DNA from: Hemicordylus capensis | Lineage: Eukaryota; Chordata; Lepidosauria; Squamata; Cordylidae | Direction of reading: 5' to 3' | NCBI RefSeq assembly: GCF_027244095.1 | Contig: NC_069662.1 | Coordinates: forward strand, 143,300,294-143,364,293 | DNA length: 64,000 nt | Shown here: positions 10,109 to 21,705 of the stretch, piece by piece | How positions within the stretch are numbered: the stretch's first letter is position 1 | Layout of the letters: each line of letters starts with the position of its first letter | The notes under the pieces: generated by a model | The model's database searches: none | Told to the model about the DNA's origin: nothing | What the model saw: the letters and a program-made list of their open reading frames with translations, nothing else | Translations under genes and position numbers: made by a program

Positions 10109-13100
10109 CTGAAGACGGTGGAAAAAAGAACATTATCAGTGTGACATGCAAGGTAAGCATAAGGAACACATGCTCTGTAAGAAATAATAATCACTTTGGG
10201 AATAGAAAAGAACCAACATATATCAACATGGTGCATCATTTTATTTTTAATTTTAGTTATTTAATTTAACTCCACAGGCTCTAGGCTGTTCACAAAAATA
10301 GATACAAGAAAAACAAAATAAAACAAATTGTTAAAAACAGCAAGTTAAAAATTTAAAACATTCAAAGACTACTAAAAGCCTGGCTGGAAAAAAAAGCGTC
10401 TTAAGGGCTCTTTTGAAGGCAGTTCAATCTGTGATAAAGAATGGACCTCAAGAGTCCTGACAACAAGATAGTATGTGCAATTCTACTGAAGAAAAAGACA
10501 GGAAGAAAGCAAAGGATAAAAGTGAATTGCTTATTAAAATGAGAATCAGAAAACTGAAAAAACAGGTTGCTTACCTGTAACAGGTGATCTGGTAGTGATC
10601 CGTTGAATCCATAAGTAGATGGGTTCTGCGCCTGCGCAGGCACCTCTCGGGCCGACTAGGTAGCTCCTCGCGACGCCCAACCGCCCTTCTGCACGTGCTA
10701 CTGTCCACTACTTATACTGGGCGGTGGGCGTCTTCCGTTAGTTTTCTGTGCAGACCGCCTTGCAATCTGCATCCCAATGTTTCGTCTGAGTCTCATACTT
10801 CTGCATTGGGGTTGGTTTCTGGGCGGGTCTTATGGATTCAACGGATCACTACCAGATCACCTGTTACAGGTAAGCAACCTGTTTATCTGGATCGTGATCC
10901 GTTGATTCCATAAGTAGATGGGTGATTAGTTAGCTGACCCCCCTTCGGAGTGCAGAAGGATGTCTTCTACGGCAAGACCCTCTTCAAAACACTTCGCCCA
11001 TATTCCGCCTGACGCGCCATGCGCAGGTCCACTGCATAATGCTTTATAAACGGTTGCTGCATAGACCAGGTTGCAGCCACACAGATGTCATCCATCCTAA
11101 TGCCAGAAAGATGAGCTGCCGATGTTGAGTAAGCCCTAGTAGAGTGAGCTCGCACTGTCTTAGGTGGGGTAATCCCCTGCAGCCTATAAGTTAATATGAT
11201 CAGCTCGACCAACCAATGTGCAATACACTGTCGAGACACCGGTTTTCCCTTACACTTGCCCTTGTAAGCTACAAACAGTTTATTTGTCTTTCTGAAGTCT
11301 TTTGTCCCCTTCAAATAGTACAACAAAGACCTGCGCACATCTAATGAGTGAAGCGCTACCTCCAATGTTGTCTTTGGTTCTTTAAAAAAGGTTGGCAAGA
11401 CCACCTCCTGATTCAGATGGAATTCTGTGACCACTTTAGGGCGGAAACTAGGATCAAGCCTCATAACTACTTTATGTGGGTAGAACAGGGTGTAAGGCTT
11501 GTCTGCTCTCAATGCAGACAATTCACCTACTCTTTTTGCTGTGGTTATTGCTATGAGGAATGCAGTTTTAAGCGTCAGCAACCGCAAGCTAGCCTCATGC
11601 AGCGGTTCAAACGGTTGTTCTGTCAACGCCGAAAGAACCAAGGACAAACTCCACTGCTCTAAAGGTTCCTTTAGTGGTGGGTACATATTATTCAGTCCTT
11701 TCATAAACCTTCTACATTCAGGATGTGTAAATACAGTCTTCCCATCCCATCCTGGGAGTTTAGAGGATAGAGCTGCCAAATGTACCTTCAAAGACACATT
11801 TGCTAAGCCTTTTAATTTTAGACTCGTCAAATAAAGCAAAACCTGGCGGACTGATGCCCGTTTTGCATTGAACTTATTTAACTTTGCAAATGCTCTAAAC
11901 AGTTTCCATTTACATAAATAGCTGCGTCTAGTTGACTTCCGTCTACTATTCAACAGAATAGTTCTCAGAAGTTTATTCTCCATGCTGTTAATTTCAGTGT
12001 TTGGATTTCTGGGTGTAGTATCCTTCCCTCCGCCCGTTGTAGGAGATCCGACACTGCTGGTAGACGGTAAAAGTCTCCCCTGCACAGGCGAAGCAGCAGG
12101 GCAAACCACGCTTGACGTGGCCACCACGGGGCAATCAGTATGCAATTGGCCCTGTCTCTCAGAATCTGTGCCAACACCCGATTGAGGAGTGGCATGGGTG
12201 GAAATAGGTAAAGGAGTCCCCTGTTCCACACATATTGAAATGCATCTCCTAGAGACCCCACACCTATCCCCGCACGAGAACAATATCTCTGGCATTTCTT
12301 GTTTCCCTCCGTGGCAAATACATCCACCACGGGGGTACCCCAGAGACTGAAGAGTTCCCTGACACACTCCAGCTTGAGTTCCCACTCGTGCTTCTGGTCG
12401 GTCTGCGTGCTCCAACTCAGAGCATCTGCTATGTGATTGTCCACACCCCGGATGTGAATCGCCACTGGATAAATGGCATGCATGATGTACCAGTTCCACA
12501 ACTTCGTTGACAAGGTGCAAAGTGTTGGTGAGACCGTACCCCTCTGCCTGTTCAGATAAGCTATTGCTGTAGTGTTGTCCAGGTGGATTTGCACCACGGC
12601 ACCCTTCAGCTGGGGTTCGAAAGTCCTCAGTGCTAAGAACGCAGCTAACAGTTCTAGGTAGTTGATATGTAGTAGGGCCTGTTGAGGCGTCCACTGTCCC
12701 TGGGTGCAATCCTGGCCGCAGTGTGCCCCCCATCCCTGAAGGGAAGCATCTGTTGTGATCCATGCTGTCGGAAGAAGAGGCTGGAATGGTACTCCCTGTA
12801 AGAGATTCGCCTCTGCCATCCACCACTGTAGTGAAGCAAGAACCTTCTTGGGGAGCTGCAGTAGCATGTTCTGGCTGTCTACATTGGGTCGAAAATGGTC
12901 CAAGTACCACCTTTGCAGGGGCCTCATCCGAAGCCTTGTGTAACGTACGGTCGTGTTGCACGAGGCCATCAGGCCTAACAGTCTTTGCACGCCTCTCGCC
13001 CTTTGTGCGGGATTGGAGAAGAAGTGACTTGCCAATGAAGTGATCTGACTGCATCTCTCCTTTGGCAAGAACGCTCTCTGCTGTTCCATATCCAGGGTAG

Positions 13101-16100
13101 CCCCTATGAAGCTCAGCTGTTTCCTTGGTACTAAATTTGTTTTTTTCCAGTTCACAGTGACCCCGAGGTCCTCCAGAAGATGCAGCAGCATCTGTATCTG
13201 TGCTTCCAATAGCCTCCTGTCCTTGCTCACTAGGAGCCAGTCGTCCAGATACGGGTAAACCACCAGGCCCTGAGTTCGAAGGTAAGCAACTATTACTGCC
13301 ACCACCTTGGTGAAAACCCTTGGGGCCGTTGACAATCCAAAGGGAGTACTGCATACTGATATATCGCCTCCCCCACTGTAAAACGAAGATACTTCCGGTA
13401 ATTTTCTTGGATGCCCACATGGAAGTAGGCGTCTTTCAAATCTAACGTTGCCGCCCACTCCTCCTGTTCCAGGAAGGGTAGAATTTCCTGCAACGTTGTC
13501 ATTCTGAACTTCCGGGTCCAGACAAAATCGTTGAGTTCCCTTAAGTCCATGATTGCCCGAATCCCTCCATCCCGCTTGGGTATTTGAAAATAGCGGGAGT
13601 AGAATCCGTTCAACCTCTCTGCCCACTGCACTGGAGCAATCGCCCCCTTTTCCAACAACACCTTCACCTCCTCTTCCAGCACTGGTGTTGACTTCGTGAA
13701 ACGCAGGCCTGAGAACGGGGGCTGGGTTGTGAACTCTACTGCATAACCCGTTTCCACTATTCTCAAAACCCACTTGTCCGATGTTATGTTGTGCCACGCT
13801 ATAGCATGGCTTGCCAGTCTGATGGATGGGCTGGCAACTACAGGGCCGATGACAGTGGTCCTGGTAATTGATCTTAAATGCAGTGGGCTGACAGAGTAAT
13901 CAAAAAGATTGCTTTGTACTCTCTTTGCTGGTCCTAGCGTTTTGGTTTTTGTTCTTAATGTTGTTGTTGTTGAAGCCCCTTGGGCGCTGATAGGGCCTAT
14001 TCTGCCTCCTATAATCTCTCCTATCCTGAAAACGGTATGCACGCTGTTTATTATAACTGTACGTGCGAGTACTAGGTGCTGAGGTAGGAGCCATAAACGT
14101 TTTCGCAGTGAATTTAGATTTTTTTAGAGTCTCCATAGTGGCATCTGTGGTCTCATGGAAAAGTCCCTTTCCATCGAAAGCCAGGTTTTCCACCCGGTCT
14201 TTCAAGTCCCCCTGGAGCGATGTTGCGCGCAGCCAAGCGTGGCGCCGCATTGTGACTGCAGTCACCATGGCCCTTGACTCTGTCTCCGCCAAGTGCTTGA
14301 ACGTGCTCAGTTGCTGTTTCGTCACCGACGTCGTCTTGTCAAACACCTCATGAAGTTTCACTTGTAGCTCTCCTGGGGACATTGATGTTGAATCATGCAG
14401 CAAGTTGTCCCACAGCAGATGGGTGTACCGAGCCATACAAGCTGCATAATTTGCTATCTGTATAGCTAGGCTCGATGTGGCGTATAATCTACGACCTAAA
14501 ACATCTATCTTCCTCCCCTCCTTGTCCGCAGGAGTTGTATGCCGGCGGCTGCCTTTTGATGTTGACGCGCAATCCACCACCATGGAGTTAGGATCCGGGT
14601 GGCGTAACAGGTACGTATTCTCTTCATCAAGGATCCTGTATAAGTTTTCTATGCGCTTTGATGTCGGATTAGCCGATTGTATGCTGTCCCATGCTGATTT
14701 AGCCGCCTTGGCAATGGCAGGGATCACTGGCAGAGAAACAGGGTGGGAAGATTTCGACTGAAACATCATGTTATACACAGGGTCAGCAGACTCCGTTTCA
14801 GGTAGTTGCAGGTCCAAACCCAATGCCTCCGCCATCTCTCTGATCAGGGAATGGTAGGCCTTGAGTTCCTCAGTCGGGGATCTTGATAGACATGGTGGAA
14901 CCTCAGATGGAGGCTCTACCTGTCGACTGGCGTGATCTGAGTCCGAATAGTCAGACTCGAAATCCCGTTGCGTCGAAGTTGGGGACGATCCCCTGGATGA
15001 TGGACTTGGAGGAGGCGGGGTGCTCTTCCTCTTTCCACTAGGCTTGTCCTGTAGTGCCCTCATAGGGCGAGTCTGCCCCTCTGGGGGGGGGGGGGTCTTG
15101 TACACTTCCTCCATTTCCAGGTGCAGGCGACACATCACCTCTCACCACCGGTTGTTGCAGGGCAGGTTGCATGGCCTTCCACCTTAGGTACTCCGCATAG
15201 TCATGTGGCAAAGAATGTCTGAAACCACAAGTGTGTTCAGGCTGTGAAGTAGGGTGGCGTATACTCCCATCCGTGACACCTGCCAATGGTTGCACCACAG
15301 CTGTGGGTGATTGAAGCAAGTTCTCAGCTGTAGCTCTTGGGGAAAGTGATGGAGTCTTGGGTGGTGGAAGACTCTCTACCACCCCTTCATCATCCTCTTC
15401 ATTATCCAATCCAGCACTCAGGAAGCCCTGAAAAGTGGACTCTGCTGGAGTGTTAGGGCCAGAGGCCATCAACTTCCTGAGAGCAGAAGTTGCGCTTCCA
15501 TCGGCGCGTTGGCTACTCTGTTGCCCTGGGGTTGATGGAGATTGCTGTGGCGTATGCGCTGGTGACAGTGAGTGGCGCCTTCTCAGATGAGATTCCTCAC
15601 TCGGCTTCGAGAGGGGTCTCGATGTCGAGGAGGCTTTAGCCTTGCTTGCCTTCGATGTCGAAGGTTTCACCGCCGAACGATCCTTCCGTCTTTGTTCTCC
15701 CTTCGATGTCGAAGGCTTCGATGTCGAAGGCTTCGATGTCGAAGGAGGTTTCGATGTCGACGTCGAGGGAGGTCTCGATGTCGATGTCGACGGGGTGTGC
15801 GTGCTCTCAAAAGCTGCAGCATCCGCTGCTGGGCTAGAGGTCCGTGGCACTGCACTCCACTCCGTCTCTGAGGCTTGTACCGATGAGGGTGAAGGGGTCT
15901 CACGCCTATGTTCACCCCCACTAGAGCGCTCCGTACCGGCAGCTTCCGCAGCCTCCTGACGAAGCCTCTTTTCTTGTCGCTCCTCCTTAGAAGAGATCTG
16001 CAAAGGTCTCTTAAACGGTGTATCGGCCGACACGGTTTTAGACTGTGTGTATACAGCTCCGTGTACCTCCTTCCCCGATGCCGATCTCAATGTCGACAGT

Positions 16101-19100
16101 GTTTCAGGTCGAGGGGTGGGAGGGCGCAGCGTGTCTTCATACAGGGCAGCTCTCAGACGTAGAGCTCGATTTGTCCTCGTCTGCTTAGAGAATGCACAAC
16201 AGATCTTGCAAGCCCCTGTGTTGTGCTCCTCTCCTAAGCATAGCAGACAGGAATCGTGGTGGTCGGTGGAGGGCAACTTAGCCCAACACCTCACACATCG
16301 CTTGAAGGTTGTTTTCGTCTCCATTTCCCAAGCGTTTGTCGTTAACAGTCCAGGTCAATCCAAAAAATCCGTCCGATCCTTCTCCAAAACTAGTCCGTAA
16401 AGACTTATTCCAGTCCAAAACACAGTCCAAAGTCCAAATAGCTGATAATATCCGTCAAGAAAACAAAATACTTTCCACTACCGAGGAGCCCAAGCGAGGT
16501 CTGAACGCTGTGGCGGTCAAACAGAAACTAACGGAAGACGCCCACTGCCCAGTATAAGTAGTGGACAGTAGCACGTGCAGAAGGGCGGTTGGGCGTCGCG
16601 AGGAGCTACCTAGTCGGCCCGAGAGGTGCCTGCGCAGGCGCAGAACCCATCTACTTATGGAATCAACGGATCACGATCCAGATAAATGGATTCCATCACA
16701 CTGTATCCATTGGCTCAGCTGGGACAAACTGATATTTGTCTCCTACATTCCAAGAAATATCTCCTGAAGTGGCTGTAGAACATCATGCAACTTTATGTAA
16801 TTGCATTAAAGCACTGGGACCTAAGTTTCCTTATTTTCTTTTTACTCTCTATATTGAGTCTCTTAAAGGAAAGACAAAATGAAATGTAAAGGACATTTAG
16901 GTACCAACACTTTTCTGCTGTAACACAATGTAACCAAAATTATCCAATATAAACATTCTGGAAATAATGCAAATAAAAGAAAACAAAGCAGAGGTATATG
17001 GTAAAAGCAAATGCTACTTTTCCTGTTACTGTCTACTCTAACAAGATGAAAAGAATCACAGAGAAATATATTATTCTCCCAGAGTTAAGATTCACAAATA
17101 GTTGAATGTTCCATCCTCTCATGGCTATTCAGACACCCCCATCCAGACCAGAACCTCAAAGATAGGCATAAAAGTGTATACATTTGAGCACACTTACCAA
17201 GTATAATAAATGGTGCATTTGCAGCTGTGACAACAAATGATGCCCCACAAAAGAGCAGTAATCCAAAACTGCTGAGCACTGATAAGCCTGATGTCAGCAC
17301 TCCAAATGCTGCAACCCACACTTTTGTCCGCACACAGTCTAGCCTGTAAAACAGATGAAAAGGAATCTAGCTTCCGAGTTGGAGAATACATGTGCTAATT
17401 ACTCATTCCCTTTTCAAAAGTAGAGGAACACATACAGCGCTGATTGGATTTTCAAGACATGCTTTCCCCACAGCCACAAGAAAGAGGAATTTTAAATTAT
17501 TTTCAAAAACCAAAGCTGACGTTCTATCAACTTTCACTGCAGAAAACATTACCTCCTGAGCTACATGTTGGTCTCAAAGCAGGCAGTTTGACTACAAATA
17601 ATAATAATAAAGCCTCTACAGACATCACTGACAATCAACTATTTATCTTAGAATTTTTATCTTAGAATTATACCCCAAAAATTGTACATGTCTATGATAA
17701 GAAAACCTTGCTTGCAGCCCAAACCATGCTTGTCTTTATGAGAGGCAATTACAGACTGACCGAGAAATGCTGAATGTATGATGATGATTTATTGCTTTGC
17801 CCACACCTTCAATGATAGCTGTGATTCCTGTGAGGGCATGAAAAAATACTTGTTGCTCTAAATGGCTCAAATTGCAACCTTTCTGAAAAAAATCTGATGT
17901 TTCTGAATGTAGACCAGAGATCTTGAAACATGAATGATTCCCCTCCTTGGGGCTGGAATGGCCAGGTACGCTACATTTATATTGATTTTTTTTAAATTAG
18001 GAAGTTTTCAGATCAGGTATATCATCAAAGGACAGATAGAGATAAAAGTTTGTTCAGAAGGATACTCCATCTCTCAATGGTGAAGAGCCCCCCTCCCAGA
18101 TATCCCGGGTCCCTTCACATTAATATCTTATCCTGATATCTATTAATATCTGATATCTATTAATATCTTATCCTAATATCTATCTAACAGATAATATCTA
18201 TGTGCACAAATGATGCACAGTGGTAGTGCTTAGAACTGTTGGGAGTCATCACAGACTACTATGTGGTTTGGAGTCCAAGGACTGATCTCGCCTATTATTA
18301 TTTTTTATTATTTTATTATTATATATTTATTAATAAATAATTAATAAGCGTTATTAGTTAGCTGCACCATAGTGAGTTATTTTCTGGGGTGGCTCACTGC
18401 ACAACATTAAAATACACAGAACGCATCAAATCACAACATACCCTCCCCAATACAATACAAAACAATTTAAAAACTTGTTTTAAAATCAATTTTAAAAGTT
18501 TAACTTAAAAAGCCTGAGTGAACAGAAAGGTCTTCACCTGATGTCTAAAAGAATAAAGTGATGATGCCAGGTGAACCTCACTGGGGAGGCTGTTCAATAA
18601 ATGGGGCTCCTTAGTAGCCACCTGCCTCACCTAGTTTGGCAGGGGCACTCTGAGCAGGTGCATAATTGCTGACTTAATTAACAATATATAATTAAAATAT
18701 ATCCACTATCCACTATGCATTCCTTCTCTTCAACAGGTAACTGCCATTTGCCAGTGGCTATTTTTTTTCTTATACAACTATAAATACCATTGACATCCTT
18801 AAAAAAAAATTCTAACTCAGTAATTCAGTTGTGATTTTTTTTTTTTGCAAATTTAAGTAATATGAGACACACAGTATTACAAAATTAAAAGAGAAACATA
18901 GTACTCCTTTCCTAAACAATTACCTTGAACATGATATAACGGAGTAGGTTATTGTTAAGGCATATGCACCAGAAAACAATGGGATCACATTTTGGGAAAC
19001 TTTCTCATACTCTTGTTGTCGTGACAGTGAGGTAAAATAGGCCACCTGCCAGGGGCAAGACATAAAGAATCACTTGTTAAACGTTTGCTCTCTAAATGCA

Positions 19101-20960
19101 TAAGGAACTGCTTTCAAATGTTGAAAGATATGGCAATTTTCCCAATACAGTTTTTTTAAAAATCAACATTAGATCTTCCAAAAATAAATATCTTACTTCT
19201 TAGAAAGTCCAGCATACAGCGAGGAACAAATTCACCAGAACTGTTTTTGGTAAATGGTTTAAGGTAAAGTGTGCTGTCAAGTCAATTTCGACTCCTGGCG
19301 CCCACAGAGCCCTGTGGTTTTCTTTGGTAGAATACAGGAGGGGTTACCATTGCCTCCTTCCGTGCAGTATAAGATGATGCCTTCCAGCATCTTCCTATGT
19401 CGCTGCTGCCCAATATAGTACCAGTGGGGATTCGAACCGGCAACCTTCTGCTTGTTAGTCAAGCATTTTGGATTAATTAAAAAGCAGAAGCATTCATTTC
19501 CCTTCTCTCATCTTATGAATAATTTTAATATATACAGATCTTTTAAAAAGAGGGGATGGAATGCTTTTGTCTACTGCTAACTTGGCAAAGAGGCACCTTT
19601 TAAAAGTGGTGAATCTCTTATATTTAGCAGGGGAAGAGTAACTGGCCCTATCCACCCCAGAACAGTACCTCCAGTGACTGTTGCTGGCATCTATCTTATG
19701 TTTCTTTTTAGATTGTGAGCCCTTTGGGGACAGGGATCTATCTTATTTATTTATTATTTCTCTTTGTAAACCGCTTTGGTATATAAATATTTGTTAAGTC
19801 ATCAATTTAAGGATAGGCTGATTGAAAACATATGATGACAAATATTTATATACTGCTTTTCCCAAAGTGGTTATTTAGATAGATAGATAGATAGATAGAA
19901 TGGCATCAGCAACAGTCACTGGAGGGATGCTTGATGGGGTTGAAGAGGGCCAATTGTTTTCCCCTTGCTAAATAAAGGGAATCACCACATTGAAAATGTA
20001 ATTCTTTGCTCAGTTAGGAGTGGACATATAGGAATATGTATTTTAACAGAAAGCACACATCGTGAATACAGCCTGCAATAACAATGAGAGAGAGAGAAAA
20101 TAATTTCCCTCTACGCATTCTCCGCTCACACAACTTCCGCGCAGTACGTGCCCCGAAAGTTGCTAGTTTCCCGAGCCTTCCAAGCGGTTCAGGAGAGATT
20201 CCCTTACCCGAATGGAGCTGAGGTTCAAGGAGGCCAGCAGGTCGGGGATGCCCTCCAGGACGGCCGCCACCCAGCGAGAGCTCGTCCACCACATCCCAGT
20301 TTGGTCCTCCTGCAAATAATAGACAAGGCGCAGCGCTTTGGCTGCTTCGACGGGGCGCGCCCGCTCATCTCCCGGGCGCAGCTTGACGCCCCCCAGGAAA
20401 GGGGCCAGGAAAACCCGGCCCTGGAAGAGCGGGAAGGTGAGGCGGGGCAGCAGCGCCTCGATGCCCCCCGGGGAGCTCTGCGCGAGGCTGAGGAGCGGGT
20501 TGGGGCTGACGCAGGTGCGGTTGCGGCGGGCGCAGAGCTCGGCGAAGGAGAGCCCGCCCGCCTGCAGCCCCCGCACCGCCGCGTCCAGCTTCTGCAGCTC
20601 GGCGAAAGCCTGCGCGGTGAGGAGCGAGTCTCCAGGGGCGGCCACGGCCAGGAAGGAGACGAAGGTGCCTTCGCCTGTCAGCCTCTGGGCGGAGAAGTGC
20701 TCGCCGTCGTTGGTCGGGAAATGCTTCCAGACGAAGCGGCGCTCGCCCTTGGCCGCGCCCCCTCGCGGCGTGTATTGGTCTTCCATAAATTTGGGCTTGC
20801 GGCTCTCCAGGAAGACGAAGCCGGCGCCCAGCGCGGCCGAGAGCGCCAAAGGCAGCAGCAGGAAGGGCCACGGGTGGGCGCCCACCAAGGCGCCGAGGGC
20901 CCGCAGCGCCCGCGACAGGGGCCGCTCCACGCAGTCCGTGTGGCAGCCGCGCACCGGCAT
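8547..20960 (-). CDS. PTCHD3: PTCHD3-like patched-domain protein, four coding exons
   Basis: The gene encodes a multi-pass membrane protein of the Patched/RND family. PTCHD3 is a male germ-line-biased member in mammals; its transport substrate is unknown to me. Coding exons join as 20960-20208, 19045-18924, 17343-17198 and 10108-8547; all have GT-AG signals and the frame stays open, giving 860 codons (human PTCHD3 is about 770). Residues 31-51 form the first membrane helix, followed by a large lumenal loop with N-glycosylation sequons. The sterol-sensing-like helices start near 272, and the family hallmark GVGIDDMF sits at 341-348. A second loop and the last five helices fill the C-terminal half. 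The start was chosen at the ATG before PVRGCHTDC; an upstream in-frame stretch has no ATG. Expression cannot be judged from sequence. Confidence 0.88.
10243..10440 (-). mobile_element. CR1/L2 LINE 3' end fragment
   Basis: A-rich antisense tail with the 'ggctctaggctgttcac' section followed by 'aaaagcctggctggaaaaaa' and 'cgtcttaagggctcttttga', the usual layout of CR1/L2 3' ends in this window. Lies in PTCHD3 intron 3, next to the DIRS element. Confidence 0.6.
10560..10745. repeat. DIRS copy 1, terminal inverted repeat (low-coordinate side)
   Basis: Matches 16518-16686 in inverted orientation, including 'catctactta', the GC-rich 'ggcccgag/ctcgggcc' section and the 'gtccactacttatactgg' section. 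The outermost about 50 bp differ between the two ends, as usual for DIRS. Confidence 0.9.
10829..10926. repeat. DIRS copy 1, internal complementary region
   Basis: The first half is the reverse complement of the element's low-coordinate end, and the second half matches the other end in complement; they meet at a TTT triplet near 10881. In DIRS biology this region templates the circular junction that the recombinase integrates. Confidence 0.9.
10967..12030 (-). mobile_element. DIRS copy 1, tyrosine recombinase region
   Basis: Part of the fossil element. The translated region shows the layout of a DIRS tyrosine recombinase, with an RxTxKR-like block mid-domain and a closing HSTRAYSTSAAHL-type H-x-x-R block. 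It overlaps the RNase H side upstream. Confidence 0.8.
11965..14042 (-). mobile_element. DIRS copy 1, reverse transcriptase and RNase H region
   Basis: Part of the fossil element. YLDDWLL marks the reverse transcriptase active site, and ITTDASLQGWGAH marks the start of RNase H. A methyltransferase-like tail, common in DIRS, could follow toward 12000 (DVFAT section). Confidence 0.85.
13900..16324 (-). mobile_element. DIRS copy 1, gag-like region
   Basis: Part of the fossil element. The N-terminal section has a Cys/His cluster (RCVRCWAKLP, CLLCLGEEHNTGACKIC), followed by a Ser/Thr/Pro-rich linker with repeated PSTSK units (15640-15790) and then a conserved helical section. Confidence 0.75.
16518..16686. 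repeat. DIRS copy 1, terminal inverted repeat (high-coordinate side)
   Basis: Inverted partner of 10560-10745. It ends with 'cacgatccagataaa'. Confidence 0.9.
17198..17343 (-). CDS. PTCHD3: PTCHD3 coding exon 3
   Basis: 146 bp between acceptor TTTTACAG and donor GGTAAGTG. Reads LDCVRTKVWVAAFGVLTSGL and then SSFGLLLFCGASFVVTAANA, covering two membrane helices of the sterol-sensing-like bundle. Ends one base into a Gly codon completed by exon 4. Confidence 0.92.
17344..18290. other. PTCHD3 intron 2, no other gene seen
   Basis: AT-rich sequence with short direct repeats of 'attaatatct' type near 18118-18200. No repeat family recognised over most of it. Confidence 0.5.
18345..18670 (-). mobile_element. 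CR1/L2 LINE 3' end fragment
   Basis: A-rich antisense tail followed by 'aaaaagcctgagtgaacaga' and 'aggtcttcacctgatgtcta', the same layout as the CR1 ends at 29.8 and 53.7 kb. A (TTA)n-rich stretch precedes it. Confidence 0.65.
18924..19045 (-). CDS. PTCHD3: PTCHD3 coding exon 2
   Basis: 122 bp between acceptor CTGGCAG and donor GGTAATTG. Reads VAYFTSLSRQQEYEKVSQNV, then a helix IPLFSGAYALTITYSVISC. The frame joins phase 0 to exon 1. Confidence 0.92.
19263..19475 (-). mobile_element. tRNA-derived SINE, antisense
   Basis: The minus strand carries a Pol III B-box-like section (rc of 'ggggattcgaaccggcaacc'), followed by a body that ends in the section read on the plus strand as 'gtgctgtcaagtcaatttcg'. 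This looks like a widespread squamate SINE; the exact family name is not certain. Lies in PTCHD3 intron 1. Confidence 0.75.
19577..19805 (+). mobile_element. SINE-like repeat with CR1/L3-type 3' end
   Basis: Shares its start ('acttggcaaagaggcacctt'), middle and 3' end ('gattgtgagccctttgggga') with copies at 49772 and 61458. The 3' end is the amniote CR1/L3 type ending in 'aaaccgctttggtatataaa'. Confidence 0.7.
20208..20960 (-). CDS. PTCHD3: PTCHD3 coding exon 1
   Basis: 753 bp, GC-rich, ATG at 20958-20960, donor CGG|GTAAGG. It encodes residues 1-251: a cytosolic N-terminus, helix 1 (WPFLLLPLALSAALGAGFVF) and the first lumenal loop up to LNLSSIR. The antisense strand is also open over a long stretch because of high GC; that is a shadow. 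Confidence 0.9.
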
Positions 20961-21130
20961 CTGCTTCCCTTGCCTTACTTCCCGCCCCACCGACGGACGC
21001 CCGCGGGAGTTGATGCCCAACGGTTGTTAGCCGCCTGGCGCTCGCGGACTGCTGGGCTGGCGGAACTCGCGCGTCGAAGACCCACGGAACGGCCCTACCG
21101 TTCCAGAAAAAGAAACAGTTTGGGCTGACA
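20208..21130. promoter_or_regulatory. CpG-rich island over PTCHD3 exon 1
   Basis: Strong rise in G+C and CpG density from about 20300 to 21110 compared with AT-rich flanks, covering exon 1 and its upstream side. This fits a CpG-island promoter on the minus strand. No TATA box is evident. Confidence 0.65.
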
Positions 21131-21454
21131 CACTCCAGTCTGTCCCGCGAGCTTCCCGCTGGTGGAGACCTTTTCGCACAGGGGAACACAACGCAGATCC
21201 CTACCTGCAGATTAAGTGGCCCAGCCCATTTAACGTCTCCAGAGGCGTATCTAGGGAAAATAGGGCCTAGGGCAAGTACTGAAATTGCGCTCCTGTCCAA
21301 ACATCTGACAGATAACTTTACTAAGCATAGGGGGAAGGAAATCTCAGAGAGAGAGAGTGAGAGCAGGAGTGTAGCAAGGTTAAAGTGGGCCCAGAGACAA
21401 GATTTTAAAATGGGCCCCTCACTGATACACACACACTTCACAATATATAGTGCA

Positions 21455-21705
21455 CTCACACCCCCATTATTATTATTATTATTAACTTTTTATATCCCAC
21501 TCTTTCTCCAAGGAGCTCAGAGCGGTGTACTACATACTTTAGTTTCTCCTCATAACAACCCTGTGAAGTATGTTAGGTTGAGAGAGAAGTGACTGGCCCA
21601 GAACCACCCAGCAAGTATCATGGCTGAATGGGGATTTGAACTCGAATCTCCCCAGTCCTAGTCCAGCACTCTAACCACTACACCATGCTGGCTCCACATT
21701 ATGAA
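21455..21705 (-). mobile_element. tRNA-derived SINE with L2-type tail, antisense
   Basis: Starts with a (TTA)n stretch and 'tatatcccactctttctcca', ends at 'gtggttagagtgctgg' (reverse complement of a tRNA-like A box). Same family as 22727-22960 (plus) and 59585-59800 (minus). Confidence 0.8.

Larger units (their letters stand above)
10560..16686 (-). mobile_element. DIRS-type tyrosine-recombinase retroelement (copy 1)
   Basis: Fossil element of about 6.1 kb filling most of PTCHD3 intron 3, in the gene's own orientation. Parts in element order: gag-like region (16324-13900), reverse transcriptase plus RNase H region (14042-11965), tyrosine recombinase region (to 10967), then an internal complementary region (10829-10926) and a terminal inverted repeat. 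The internal region copies both outer ends joined head to tail, the hallmark of DIRS elements. No target duplication is expected for this class. Long open regions remain and the inverted ends match well, so it looks fairly young and close to whole, with perhaps two or three breaks; DIRS frames naturally overlap, which makes the count uncertain. Confidence 0.9.

Noticed and set aside
19263-19475. tRNA gene from the B-box-like section
   Set aside because: No cloverleaf could be drawn; it is the head of a SINE.
20148-21128. Long plus-strand open frame of 326 codons over PTCHD3 exon 1
   Set aside because: It is the antisense of a CpG-rich exon; the protein is low-complexity Arg/Ala/Gly-rich and no domain fits.
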